A DNA stretch of 64,000 nucleotides from Homarus americanus (GCF_018991925.1 NW_024738608.1:5079662-5143661); one strand, 5' to 3'. Positions 33,091 through 44,904 are shown, numbered from the stretch's first letter. A program made the numbers and translations. Notes: generated from the letters alone by a model not told the origin.

Positions 33091-33568
33091 TCAGTACAGT
33101 AATGTGTAAGCTGGTAAAGCCTCTTCCTAGTTCACAATGGGGACGGGTCGTACTCGGGAGGGTAGGTACTGTCTGCTATACTTCGTCTATACTTTGTACA
33201 GTCAATTGAGTCCGATAACATTGTACTCAAAGGTATTTAAACCCCAGTTGTCTCTTTACCTACATGACCCTCAATTAGACGATGCCAGATATAGTGCCAA
33301 AGGTGCCAAGGGAATTCTGGTCACAACTGTACACATATTATGTTTCCTTGACATACACACACAGACACACAGACACACACACACAACACACACACACATA
33401 CACACACAACATAGTCCTACGTTTAAGCCTTCAACAAAAGAGTTAGGCCTCGAGTGTTGTGATTGGAGGAAGAAGAGGAGGAGTTGGAGAAGGAGCCAGT
33501 GCTGGAGGGCCACCCTTGAGTTGTGGATCATTAGAGCTAATGGTTGTGGCTGTACAAGACATAACGGC
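33091..33568. other. Spacer with degenerate (CA)n
   Basis: (CA)n with CAGACA and AACACA interruptions at 33353-33410. A 151-codon plus frame (33137-33592) crosses it without recognisable domain. No gene is called. Confidence 0.5.
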
Positions 33569-33715
33569 CATTACTGTAGGGGAGGATGGTGAGGGAGGGG
33601 GAGGGGAGAGCTTGGTGAGGGAGGGGGAGGGGAGAGCTTGGTGAGGGAGGGGGAGGGGAGAGGTTGGTGGGGAGGGAGAGGGGAGAGGTTGGTGGGGTGA
33701 AGGGGAGAAGGAGGA
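33569..33715. repeat. G-rich 26-bp minisatellite
   Basis: About five copies of GGGAGGGGGAGGGGAGAG plus CTTGGTGA. G-runs of three to five make it quadruplex-prone. Confidence 0.9.
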
Positions 33716-33768
33716 GGTTAGTGAATTTGACCTCTGTTAATAATCAGTAGTAGTGAAAATGGTAGTAC

Positions 33769-33844
<76 letters not shown>

Positions 33845-33845
33845 C

Positions 33846-33876
<31 letters not shown>

Positions 33877-33895
33877 AATAATAATAATAATAATA
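33769..33895. repeat. (AAT)n microsatellite
   Basis: Nearly pure AAT with two ATGCTAAT interruptions, fading into GATGATG/ATAATAAT to 33950. Confidence 0.96.
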
Positions 33896-34020
33896 CGATG
33901 ATTATGATGATGATCATACGATAATAATAATGATAATAATAGTAATAATACCTGACCCGGCAGCCTCTTGCCTGATTGAACACATCCACAGCTGGTTCTC
34001 GCCTGCACTCTGGCTTCAGG

Positions 34021-34320
34021 GCGGCAGATGGGCGGGAGGGATGGAGGAAGCCAGGAGGGAGCCAGGAGGGAGCCAGGAGGAGTAGGGGAGGGAGGTAGGC
34101 TGTAAGGGAGGTAGGAAGGCAGAAGGGAGGAAGGTGGGAATGAAGGAAGAAGTAGCGATGATAAAGGTGGGAAATAGGTAGGAAGGAGGGAACCAGGGAG
34201 CGAGGAGGAAAGAAGGAAGGGATGCAGGAGGGAGGAAAGGAGGAAGAAGGGAGAGAGGCAGGCAAGTAGGGAAAAAGCGAGAAAGGTAAGCAGGAAGGAA
34301 GGAGTGAAGGAAGAAATAAA
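34021..34320. repeat. Homopurine tract
   Basis: GGGAGG/GGAAGG-rich plus strand with GCCAGGAGGGA repeated three times at 34050-34080. Confidence 0.82.
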
Positions 34321-34743
34321 ATCAGGTCTTTAAATAAGCCTGGGCGTTGCATAATGAAGTGTCCGCCACCAAGAACCATTAGCCATTTTTCACCCCGCCA
34401 TTAAGCCTTTATTAATACATCTAACCTGATTTATTAATTTATACATTTTCATCATCTATTTTTACGGTATTTTTATTTATTTATTCATTTATTTATTTAT
34501 TTGTGAGACGCGGCTCTCCATCACCACATACACCACCTGCCTGCCACCCATTCTCTCCTCCTCCCCCTCCCCCATCAGGTGACCCCTCTGTTGATTAACC
34601 TGTATTGAAATTAACCTTTGATGTTCCCGTGTGAGAATGGTGGTGTGTGTGTGTGTGTGTTAAACCCACTTTATAACAAAAACAACAACTACAAAAGTCT
34701 CCCATTAGTATCAGACCGTCTATCTTTGTGTTACAGGTGGGCC

Positions 34744-34746
<3 letters not shown>
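34321..34746. other. AT-rich spacer
   Basis: Unique AT-rich DNA with (TTTA)n at 34465-34503 and a short (TG)n at 34642-34660. No gene is seen. Confidence 0.55.
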
Positions 34747-34800
<54 letters not shown>

Positions 34801-35340
34801 CACCCTGTGCACACCCAATTCTGCAATATCCTTTCCTTCCACTCCTCCTCTCTCCCACCTCCACCTCCTTCTCTTTACTCCTTTCTATCTCCCTACTCAC
34901 CCCCTTCTCAATTCCCCAAACCTCATCTCCACTGTTCTGCCTCACCTCTCCCCTCATCTCTCCTCCCATCCTTTACTCACTGCTTTCTCCCCACCCCTCT
35001 GTCCCACCCCCTCTCCTCCCTAACCCTTCCAAGCCTCCTTCGTTTTACCTCCCTTAATCCTCCTCCCTCTCCCTTCCCTTTTTCCTCACTTTTCCTTCCC
35101 CTCCCCAAACACTCTTCTCTGTTTCAACTCCTCCCCAACCTTCCACCATCCCTTCCACCCCCCTCTTCCTCTTTTCCCTTCCTCTCTCTTCCTCCCCTTC
35201 CTCCTCCCTCCTCCTCTCCCCCACCACTGCTTGCTCACACTCATAAGAACTGGCAGCAAATTTATTGCTTCTTTTTATCCTCCCCACTCTCTTCTCCACT
35301 CTCCTCTTCTTTTCCCTCCTCCCTCTTCCTCCTCGACGAC
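34747..35340. repeat. (AC)n followed by long pyrimidine tract
   Basis: (AC)n 34747-34799, then about 520 bp of C/T-rich sequence. A 256-codon plus frame over it is His/Thr then Pro/Ser/Leu low-complexity and is rejected as a gene. Confidence 0.88.
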
Positions 35341-35435
35341 GTCTCCGTGACCACTCTAGCGGCTGATACTTCCTCCCCGCTCAACTAAATTGAAATGTAA
35401 ACTAATCTATTTTTTTCTCGGGAATTTCTTGCTAT

Positions 35436-35570
35436 TTGGGTGAGGGGGAGGGGAGGGGGTGGGAAGGGGTAACAGGAGGAGGAGGAGAAGTAGGTAGGTA
35501 TGGAAGGGGAAGGAGGGACTGGATGGGAAGGAGGAGGAGAAGGTGGGAGGTAGGGAAAAGGTAAGATGGA
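35436..35570. repeat. G-rich tract, strong quadruplex candidate
   Basis: Six runs of three to five G separated by 1-3 bases lie at 35438-35469 (GGGTGAGGGGGAGGGGAG continuing GGGGTGGGAAGGGG). Purine-rich sequence follows. Confidence 0.85.
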
Positions 35571-35628
35571 GAAGGAGACAGTATTTTTGAACGTATATTC
35601 GTCTCTTGAGTCATCGTCTGAGAGATTG

Positions 35629-35750
35629 GGTTAGGTTAGGTTAGGTTAGGTTAGGTTGCGTTAGGCTAGGTTAGGTTAGGTTAGGTTAGGTTAGGTTAGG
35701 TTAGGTTAGGTTAGGTTAGGTTAGGTTAGGTTAGGTTAGGTTAGGTTAGG
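35629..35750. repeat. Largest interstitial TTAGG array
   Basis: About 24 TTAGG units with only GCGTTAGGCTAGG deviations near 35657-35668. It ends in AGGAGGATTAAC with degenerate GGGTTGGGTTAGGG after it. Confidence 0.95.
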
Positions 35751-36189
35751 AGGATTAACATCGGGTTGGGTTAGGGAACACTGAGAAGCTTAGTTTAATT
35801 TATGATAGGTTAGATTAAGCTACATTAAGTTAGTACAGTTGGTGTGATTGTTTATTCGTTTGTTTGTTTGTCTGTTTGTCTGTTTCTCTGTCTATATGAC
35901 CTGTGTTGATTTCCTCTATAGGCTAAACGTCTATCAGTCTGTCATTCACTGTCTGTAGGCCTGTCAATCTCTGTCTATAGGCTTGTCTATATCAATTTCT
36001 GTCTATAAGCCTTTTTATCTATCTAATTCCCTGTCTATAAACCTGTCTGTCAGTTCTTTGGCTTTATTCCTATATCTCTCTATCCCATAGTTTATAGGCC
36101 TATCTGTTTCCTTGTCCATAGTGTAATCCATAGGTAGTTTATTACTATATTCTTAATTCTACTCACCCGAAGACAGACAACTGGAGGAA
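35751..36189. other. Weakly repetitive spacer
   Basis: Degenerate CTGTCTATAGGCCTGTCTATC-like units of about 25-30 bp recur at 35925-36120, plus (TTTG/TCTG) stutters at 35850-35890. No gene is seen. Confidence 0.6.
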
Positions 36190-36323
36190 CTCTCTCTCTC
36201 TCTCTCTCTTTTTTTCTTACTTTATCACACACACACACACACACACACATGGCGGAGTGAGTAGAGGACAATTGAGAGAGAGAGAGAGAGCGAGAGAAAG
36301 AGAGAGAGAGAGGTATGCTTGTG

Positions 36324-36364
<41 letters not shown>

Positions 36365-36377
36365 AGGTAAGCTTGTG

Positions 36378-36430
<53 letters not shown>

Positions 36431-36433
36431 AAG

Positions 36434-36475
<42 letters not shown>

Positions 36476-36605
36476 GTAGGAGAGAGAGAGAGAGAGGAGG
36501 AGAGAGAGACTCAGTACAGCCGCTCTCCCATCAAGGGTTTGGTGGTGGAATGGGCCAGTCACATCTTGCCTAGCTGGCTGGCTGGCTGGCTGCCTGGCTG
36601 GTTGG
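36190..36605. repeat. Cluster of (TC)n, (CA)n, several (GA)n and (GGCT)n
   Basis: (TC)n 36190-36209; (CA)n 36225-36250; GA tracts between 36272 and 36510 separated by the near-identical islands GGTATGCTTGTGGAGGA and GGTAAGCTTGTGGAGGA, showing local duplication; (GGCT)n at 36571-36603. Confidence 0.93.
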
Positions 36606-37150
36606 TGGTATCTCCAGTCACACCTTCGACACCCTCAACACCCCTCCTCCCACCCCATCTCTCCCTCCCTCAAGTGTTTACCCATTTCTTCAGGCCTTGA
36701 ACGTGTCCATATGTCTCCATTTCCTCCTTAATGGGTAGATGAGAAAACGCGTCTTGAGTTTCTTATTAAGGTGTGGTATTAATATTTTCACTTGTGTATT
36801 GAAGTTAGCTTTTTTTTTAAGAGTCAAAGTGATTTTTTTTTTTTTTTTTTTTTTTAGGTGCGTTTTTCGATTTTTTTCGTGGGGATGGAATGAACGTACG
36901 AGGCTTTTTGGGGTCGAAGGTGTTTAAAATCTATTCTCACTTCCTCCTCTCCCACATAATTCTCTCAATAGACTAATCAAAAGAAAAAAAGAAAGAAAAA
37001 CTCACCCACGAAAAACTAATATTAAAAAAAACCGTAACGCGGAACAAGTGAACAAAAAACTTTAATGTACTTGAAAATTATCCCATTATTGGGTGTAGGT
37101 GGGTGTAACTCCATGGGTGTACAGTGATTCATTGTGTAGTGGTGAGTGTA
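36606..37150. other. Spacer with long T-run
   Basis: Unique DNA with a T-run of about 24 at 36832-36856. No gene is seen. Confidence 0.55.
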
Positions 37151-37210
37151 AGGAAAGAAGGAAGGAATGAAGGAATGAAGGAAGGAAGGAAGGAAGGAAG
37201 GAAGGAAGTG
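37151..37210. repeat. (GGAA)n microsatellite
   Basis: GAAGGAAG units with GGAATGAA variants on the left. Confidence 0.93.
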
Positions 37211-37847
37211 TTGTTATCCCCGCTAAGTTTCAAGTGTCTCTGTTCCTCCCCGCCCTCCATCGTCTACTGGTGGTGAAGGCGAGGTAGTGTGTTTACGAGA
37301 GAGTGTAGTGACCAATACGACCACCACGACCACCACCACGACCACGTTACTTGTGTTGACATACGACCACGGTAACCTGAGGAGAAATTCAGTAGCGAGA
37401 AAGAAAATGGGGAGTATTAAACTGAAAGGGGTACTCAAGCAGGGAGGGAGTGTGATGAAGAGGTATCAAGATGAGAATTGACATGCCAGACTATATGAGG
37501 CAGTGAAATTATGTTATATGACTTTGTAACGTGATATATAAAACCTGTGGGTGTATATGAAGGAGTTATTTACGGCTTATAAAACAGACCATGAAGGTGT
37601 GTATAAATAATTACACGACAGTAAGACCATAGTGCTGAAAGTTATGAGATAACGTTATAAATTCTGATAAGAACTTACAACAGCGAGCAGAAAAGGAGGC
37701 TCCAATTAACTCCCAAACAAACCCTCCAATTAACTCCAGAAAAAAACTCCAATTAATTCCAAAAAAACCCTCAAATTAACTCTAATTACTGTAAAGACAA
37801 TTAAAAGATGTGAAAATTTTAAGAGAAGATGACAGTGATGTTGTTAA

Positions 37848-37848
<1 letters not shown>
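37211..37848. other. Unique spacer
   Basis: CGACCAC repeats at 37318-37345. Three to four copies of CTCCAATTAACTCC-like sequence occur at 37698-37785. Otherwise unique and AT-rich. No gene is seen. Confidence 0.55.

Positions 37849-37897
<49 letters not shown>
37849..37897. repeat. (TG)n microsatellite
   Basis: Uninterrupted TG of about 49 bp. Confidence 0.96.
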
Positions 37898-37899
<2 letters not shown>

Positions 37900-38335
37900 T
37901 GTGAGACTGTAACCACGACTTAACTGCAGTAGACACAGTACAGTACTGCTGCACAGGTGATTTAATTATTGCCAGCACACCTGAAACACCTGCTCTCTGT
38001 CTGAAGGTAATTATGGTTTGGGGAAATTTAACGATGTTTTCCACAGTTGAAAAAGAAATATGTCTCATAAGTCATCGTCCTGAAAGTGTTAAACCATAGT
38101 TGTCAAATGGTTAAACCATATTACTCAAAGGGTTGAATCATAGTCCCTAAAGGGTTAATTTTATTATTTTAACTATTATTTTTATTTCACAGAAAGTTGC
38201 TATTACTGCAGATTAATATTTATCATTATTAATTACAACCTTTACTAGTGAACACCTTTATAAAATGATAACCTGTATTAGCGACCACCACGTATAGTGT
38301 TAACTTGCCTATATACAACTACCACCTTACTCTCC

Positions 38336-38337
<2 letters not shown>
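37898..38337. other. Spacer with three or four dispersed-motif units
   Basis: Bases 38076-38158 hold about four copies of the GGGTTAAACCATAGT.CTCAAA type, like the array at 32.2 kb. The rest is unique and AT-rich. Confidence 0.6.
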
Positions 38338-38393
<56 letters not shown>

Positions 38394-39060
38394 GAGTAAC
38401 ATAAACAAAACAACAGGGTGATCCAAAAACAGACAGACATAGAGACAGACTAACAAATAAAGAGATAGACTGACGGGTAAAAGAGACAGAGATAAAAACA
38501 GACAGACATACAAACAGCACAAGAGGGACAGAAGGTGAAATGACAAACATGAAAATTGGTTGTAGGAAATGAGTGATATTATCAGTGACACAGGACAGAC
38601 TTACTGCCAACCTGACCAGAGGCACCAGGACAAGGGGAGGAGAGGGAGGGTGAGAGGAGGGAGGGTGAAGGGGTGAAGAGGGAGGGAAGGGTGAAGGGGT
38701 GAGAAGGGAGGGAAGGATGGAAAGGATGTGAAGAGAGATGGAGGGGATAAGTAGAGAAATAATGAAAGGAAGAGAGAAAGAGAGAGAGAGAGAAAGACGA
38801 AGTGTGAGGGAGAAAGAGGAGTGGAGAGGATAAAAAAGGAGAGATAGAGAGATGGATAGGAACATGAGAAGAGAGAAAGAGTAGAGGAGATACTAAAGAA
38901 ATGCAGGAAGGTAGGTAAGGGTAGAAAGGATAAAGGTATGAAGAAAAGGGGGGAGAGAGAGAGGAGGAGCAAATAAAAAAGGAAAAGGAGAGAGATAAAT
39001 AGAAGAAACAGGATAGGAGAGAGGAAGACAAAGAACGGATACGAGGAATTATGTGGCAAT
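38338..39060. repeat. (AC)n, CAGACAGA-rich then homopurine tract
   Basis: (AC)n 38338-38389; degenerate ACAGACAGACATA to 38560; A/G-rich 38630-39060 including GGGAGGGTGAAGGGGTGAGA repeats at 38640-38715. The minus frames of about 150-195 codons over the tract are Leu/Ser/Phe/Pro low-complexity. Confidence 0.88.
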
Positions 39061-39244
39061 TATGTGTTGAGGAGGAAGAGGTAGGGAGGGGTAGAGGAGG
39101 TGGGTAGGAGGTAGAAGAGGAGGGAGGTAAAGAAGGGGGAGAAGTGGCGTAGATTTGGGGGGGGTGGTAGCAAGGACAATTTACGCTGATTGAAAAAAAA
39201 ATATCTGGTCAGTTGAAATCTAGAACTGGTTGTGAAAAATTGTC

Positions 39245-39278
<34 letters not shown>

Positions 39279-39300
39279 TAGGGCACAGTAGATAGGAAAT
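39061..39300. repeat. Purine-rich patch and (GA)n
   Basis: Continuation of A/G-rich sequence with (GA)n at 39244-39278. Confidence 0.8.
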
Positions 39301-39741
39301 AGGGAAGGAAAACGAATGGAAAGACAGAGAGCTAAAGAGAGAGTTAATCTTAGAAGAAAATTGTCTCGGGAAAACAAATTAGAATATCAATACGTAACAA
39401 CAAAGACCAGACAGACCTACAATACCCCTCCACCCCTCACCCCTCCCCCACCTTCCCATCGTCATAGACACACAAAACACGTCATAACTCCCTAGAATGA
39501 AAAGTAAAAGTACTGATTATTAAACTAGTCCGAGAACACACTATCCTATACCCACGACCCGAGGTTCATACAAATCCACTTTATTTTGATCAAGTTATCG
39601 CGTGGACAAGATGTAACCCGACGAACGAACGAATCCTGTGAGTAAGATTGATGATGAAATGAAAAATATAATGATGTTAATAAAATTGTTGAACTCTTGA
39701 TAATTAATAGTGTTTAGATAGTGATTCTAATAATAATGGTG
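39301..39741. other. AT-rich spacer
   Basis: Unique; no gene is seen. Confidence 0.6.
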
Positions 39742-39742
39742 G

Positions 39743-39793
<51 letters not shown>
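39742..39793. repeat. (GAT)n microsatellite
   Basis: About 17 GAT units, imperfect continuation to 39806. Confidence 0.95.
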
Positions 39794-39795
<2 letters not shown>

Positions 39796-40125
39796 ATGAT
39801 GATGATAAAAATATTAATATCACAATCTGATAAGAGGGTGAGGAGGGGCAGGTGTAAATCATGATAACGTGGACATAGGAAGGGAAAAAGATGTGATTGT
39901 GATATATGAGGAGATGGTGAAGAGGAGGAGGTGGTAAGACGGGAGATGGGAGGAGGAGAGGGGAAGGCTAAAGTGGTAAGGAAGAATAAGAAAGAGATGG
40001 AAGGGGAGGAGGAAGAGGTGAAGAAGATGTGAAGGAACGAGATGGAAAAGGTGGGAGGGTGAGAGCAGACAGTGTCAAAGAGTTAGGAATGAGTGGAGAA
40101 ATTGACTAAGATAAAAGAGATAATG

Positions 40126-40156
<31 letters not shown>
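39794..40156. repeat. Purine-rich tract and (GA)n
   Basis: GGAGGAGG/GAAGAG-rich to 40060, then (GA)n at 40131-40157. Confidence 0.8.
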
Positions 40157-40160
<4 letters not shown>

Positions 40161-40199
40161 ATGTTAATCTACAGTGTCTTATGTACTTATGTAATGCTT

Positions 40200-40390
40200 C
40201 AAGTTCAAGGTCACTGAGCTGAGTTTTAGGTCAGGGTTACTGGGAGGTCACAGGTCCTAAAAGGGAGGGGTCACAGGTCCGAGAATGGGGGGGTCAAAGG
40301 TCCTATTATGGGGAGGGGCTCACAGGTCCTAGAGGGGTCAAAGGTCCTAGAATAAGTGGACAGGGGTCAAAGGTCAAAAGTTCACTGACT
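40200..40390. promoter_or_regulatory. Nuclear-receptor-like half-site cluster in a degenerate repeat
   Basis: TCAAGGTCA (40205-40213) matches the extended half-site used by FTZ-F1/ERR-type monomeric nuclear receptors. GGGTCAAAGGTCA (40364-40376) is a consensus DR1 as bound by RXR/HNF4-type receptors, followed two bases later by AGTTCA. Between them are five or six copies of a roughly 25-bp GGGGTCACAGGTCCTAGAA-like repeat. The cluster may be only a by-product of the repeat; no promoter or gene is visible nearby. Confidence 0.25.
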
Positions 40391-40400
40391 CACACGTACC

Positions 40401-41020
40401 ATTATATACAGAAATTCACAATATTTCGTTCAGGCAAGTGTTGTGGTGTTTATCGTTCATACACAGAATAAATTGCATCCTGGCTCTGGTTGTCTCACCA
40501 TAAGACACACTAAAATGATGTGAAATTGTAAAATAAAAGTTATCTTTACGCCAGTCTGGAGCCTCTATTATTATTGTACGTAGGGAAATGTTTACATAAA
40601 GGAGATGTTAATCTTTACTATAGTGTTGACGAAACCAAAATAATATCGTAGTTGTGTTTAAAAATAAATTTCATTCATCCATAAAGATCGAGCCAGACTT
40701 GGTCCTAAAGCCATCTTGAGACATTGATAATATTGCAACTATATTTTTTTTCTTATGGGAATTTATGTAGTAAGTTAAAGCTATATTATGTATGAAGTAA
40801 ATTAATAGTCTTATATTATTTATACATTTAAAGATAAATTATACCTTAAAACACCATCATCTCTATGTTATTATTTAGGGCTGGAAGAGATGGCCCCCTT
40901 ATAGCCGCGTGTTGAGACCTCTTAAAATATTTTTCATCAGCCTCGTTCAGCTGAGAGTCTCCCAGTGATTTACATCTCTCCCTTGGATGACGTTATAAAA
41001 TCAGGGCAAGCTTTTTACTC
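40401..41020. other. AT-rich spacer
   Basis: Unique AT-rich sequence; no gene is seen. Confidence 0.6.
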
Positions 41021-41190
41021 CTGCCTCCACTCCCTCCCTGCCCTCCACACCCTCTCCGCCCACCACGCCTTCTATGCCCTCCACGCCCTTCCCGCCTCTC
41101 CGCCTCCCGCCCGCCCTCCCGCCTCCGCCTTCTATGCTCCCCACGCCCTTCCCGCCCTCTCTGCCCTCCCCGCCCTCCACGCTCTCTATA
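41021..41190. repeat. CpG-containing CCCTCCACGCCCTTCCCGCC repeat
   Basis: Degenerate 9-18-bp units of GCCCTCC and ACGCCCTTCCCGCC give the most C-rich and CpG-rich patch of its neighbourhood. Confidence 0.8.
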
Positions 41191-41750
41191 TTCACCAGAA
41201 AACGCCTCATGATTGTGTTCGTGTATTCAGGGACCCGAGATTGTGCCCTGAAATCCTGTATAGGTTATTTATGACTATCCTGACACTTTGAGGTCCACCT
41301 AACACTCTTTAAGACCACCCTGAGACAGGACCTTCAACTATACAAAGACAATACAGTTCATCATGTAAGGGCCATTTTAGGGTCTATTAGGTCTCTGCAA
41401 TGACGCCCTGAGACCATCTCCCGGGGCAGTCTCGTGTTTCTTCAGTAGTGCCTTAAGTCTCGAGACCATTACGAGATATATTAAACTTCCACGAGACCCT
41501 CAGGTTACGAAGGGCTCTCTGACGTGCCATAAAATACCTCCCCACGCTCTTTAGATGCCGTGAAATAGTTAGGTCTACCCTGAAGCCACTAGGATTACTC
41601 CCAATACACCTGAATCCTCCCTAAAGGCTTTGTGACAATCCCCAAGACGTGCCTCCGCTCCCTGAGGCCCTGAGGCGGCTGTCAGCTGAAGGAGAACTTT
41701 TTACAGATGTCGAGTGATACTCCTCCACTACGTCGTCCTCGAAGATTGAG
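41191..41750. other. Degenerate, weakly repetitive spacer
   Basis: Loose repeats of CCCTGAGACCATC / CCTGAAGCCACTAGG type every 40-70 bp from 41275 to 41670. No gene is recognised. Confidence 0.5.
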
Positions 41751-42590
41751 TCGTAGACGAATAGTGATGGTTTGGCCTGGGGGGAGGAGGGGGGGAAGTA
41801 GATGTATGATGGGGTTATCTGAAGGAGGGGGAGGATGAGGGTGTGTGTAGGGGTGAGAGAGGGAAGAGGAGGTGATGGGGTTGGATGGATGTGAGAGATA
41901 GAGGAGTAGGTGAGTAGGTGAAGGAGCGAGGGTGGAGGGAATGGGTGAGTGGGTGGGGGAGTGAGGTGGAGGAATGGGTGAGTGGGTGGGGGAATGAGGG
42001 TGGAGGAATGGGTGAGTGGGTGGGGGAGCAGGGGTGGAGGAATGGGTGAGTGGGTGGGGGAGTGAGGGTGGGGGAATGGGTGAGTGGGTGGGGGAATGAG
42101 GTGGAGGGATGGGTGAGTGGGTGGGGGGAGGAGGGTGGAGGGAATGGGTGAGTGGGTGGGGAGTGAGGGTGGAGGAATGGGTGAGTGGGTGGGGGAGTGA
42201 GGGTGGAGGAATGGGTGAGTGGGTGGGGGAATGAGGGTGGAGGGAATGGGTGGTGGGTGGGGGAGGTGGGGTGGGAGGGAATGGGTGAGTGGGTGGGGAG
42301 TGAGGGTGGAGGGGTGGGTGAGGTGGGTGGGAGTGAGGGTGGAGAATGGGTGAGTGGGTGGGGGAGAGGGTGGAGGGAATGGGAGTGGGTGGGGAGTGGG
42401 GTGGAGGAATGGGTGAGTGGGTGGGGAGTGGGGGGAGGGATGGGTGAGTGGGTGGGGGGGCAGGGTGGAGGAATGGGTGAGTCGGTGGGGAGAGTGAGGG
42501 TGGAGGGAATGGGTGAGTGGGTGGGGTAGTGAGGTGGAGGAATGGATGAGTGGGTGGGGGAGTGAGGGTGGAGGAAGAGTAGTAATTTAA
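41751..42590. repeat. 33-34-bp G-rich minisatellite
   Basis: From about 41930, about 18 copies of GGTGGAGGAATGGGTGAGTG plus GGTGGGGGAGTGA. Bases 41770-41930 hold a diverged purine-rich lead-in. The plus frame (42185-42529, Gly/Glu/Trp/Val) is repeat translation. Confidence 0.93.
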
Positions 42591-42624
42591 AACCAGGAAG
42601 TAAATTAATAAACTAAGTCATCTC

Positions 42625-43010
42625 ATGAGTTCCTCCTTCTCTCCCTCCTCGTTTTCTTTATCTCTCTCTCATTTGTTTTCTGTTGTGTCTTTGTCTCTGT
42701 CTCATATCTATTCTTCTTTTCTAGTTATCTGTCTTCGTTTATCTCTATCTCTCGATTCATCTTTCTTTCCCTCCCTCCTTCCCTCTTTCTTCTCCCTCCC
42801 TTCCACCCTTTCTTCTTCCTCTCCCTCCCTCCCACTTTTTCTTCTTTTACCTACTTTCCACTTTTTTCTCTCTTTCCTTCCCTCCTTCTTTTCGCTCTTT
42901 CCTTCCCTTCCTCTTTCTTCTCTCTCATTCTCCTTCCCTCTTATTCTTCCGTTCCGCAATCTCTCCCCCCCCGCTCTTTTATTCTCCCTTCCTCCCTCTC
43001 CCCATCGTCC
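42625..43010. repeat. Pyrimidine tract
   Basis: C/T-rich with TTCCCTCC and CTTTCTTC stutters. The 129-codon Ser/Leu/Phe plus frame is an artefact of composition. Confidence 0.85.
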
Positions 43011-43335
43011 TTAAAGCAGAAGCAACCTACTTATCCACGCACTTCCGGGAGGGGGTGAGAGAGGGTGAAGGAGGAGGGGAGAGGTGAAGAAACACTGTAT
43101 AACTTTTACTAACATCTCACCTCTCGGCGAGGCACTTAACAGGCTCCACCTACTCACTTAACCCTTAATCTGTCACTTACCACAATCCCAGTCACTTAAC
43201 ACTTACGCCTACTTACTTTACACTTATGGACAGTCACTTAAGAGAGCTGGCGGTGTGGTGTTAAGTGGCACCTTGTGAGTTTATTAAGCGTGAACTGCCT
43301 TATGCCTCTGGTGGCTGGGAACAACAAGAGAGGAA
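43011..43335. other. Spacer with CACTTAAC repeats
   Basis: Seven or so spaced copies of TCACTTAA / CACTTACC occur every 15-27 bp from 43130 to 43225. No gene is seen. Confidence 0.55.
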
Positions 43336-43725
<390 letters not shown>

Positions 43726-43785
43726 CTGATAATAAAAGTACAGTGTTGTAAAGGAAAGATGATGATAGTAGTAAAATATTGTGTT

Positions 43786-43787
<2 letters not shown>

Positions 43788-43875
<88 letters not shown>

Positions 43876-43965
43876 TTATTATTATTATTATTATTTATTA
43901 TTATTTATTATTTATTATTTATTATATATTATTGTTATTATTATTATCATTATTATTATTACATG
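43788..43965. repeat. (ATT)n opposed to the preceding (AAT)n
   Basis: Pure (ATT)n to about 43875, then ATTATTTATT variants. It is complementary to the AAT array about 65 bp upstream. Confidence 0.96.
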
Positions 43966-44310
43966 TCGTGTAGTGTTTTAATAAATTCTGTAGATGACAA
44001 TAAACATAAAAAAGATAGTGAAACGTGGGTAGATAACTCCGTAGATTTATTCATGGTAATTTTCTCTATCTCACCACACCTCAAATTGCCTCCCTCCTCA
44101 CTTAGATAAATAAAATGTAAACATACCCACCCCTCTTCCTCCCTCACCCATCCCCCTCACCTCCACCTCCCCCCCTCCTCACCTCCTCCCCTCCTCCTCC
44201 CCTACTTCCCTCCTCTCTCTCATCCCTTACCTCCGTCCTCCCTTCTCCTACCCTCCCCTACCCTCTCCCTCCCCTCTTTCCCCCTCTCCTCCTCCCCCTC
44301 TCCCCACCTG
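43966..44310. other. Spacer and pyrimidine tract
   Basis: Unique to 44115, then C/T-rich to 44305. Confidence 0.65.
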
Positions 44311-44904
44311 CTCGTGTCCCCAGGTGAGAGGCGACTGAGATACACAGGTAACTAAGGGTTAAGTGTGTTGTGTGGTGGTTGAAGTAGTTAGTTATTTTCT
44401 GTGGTTTAATCATTACCTTGTTTTTTATATCGGTTTTAAATCTTTACCATTCCTGACCATTACAATTACTGACTATTACCATTCCTGACTATTACCATTC
44501 CTGTCCATTACCATTATTAACCATTCCTATTTCTCCCCCATTCACTTCCTTTCTAATCATATTTATGTCACTACCATTTATCTTTCCATTTTTTCACACA
44601 CTATATATATCCAATTATCGTCCCTCCCTCTTTTCTCCTTCTCTCTTCCCTCCCCTCTCTTCTCCCCTTCTCCCCTTCCTCCCCTCTCTTCCCTTCCTCT
44701 TCCCTCCTCCCTCCCTCCTTTGCTCTATCTGTCCCCTTCCTTCCTCCCCTTCCCTTCCTCTATTTCCCTTCCTTTTCCTCACTCTCTCATCCCCCTCTCC
44801 TCTACCCCCTTCTCACCCTCCTCTTCCTCCATGAGGGGTCGGGAGAATTCTGAATATGTTATATTTCTAGAAAGTAATTTATGCTCTTAATAACTCTCCC
44901 CGCC

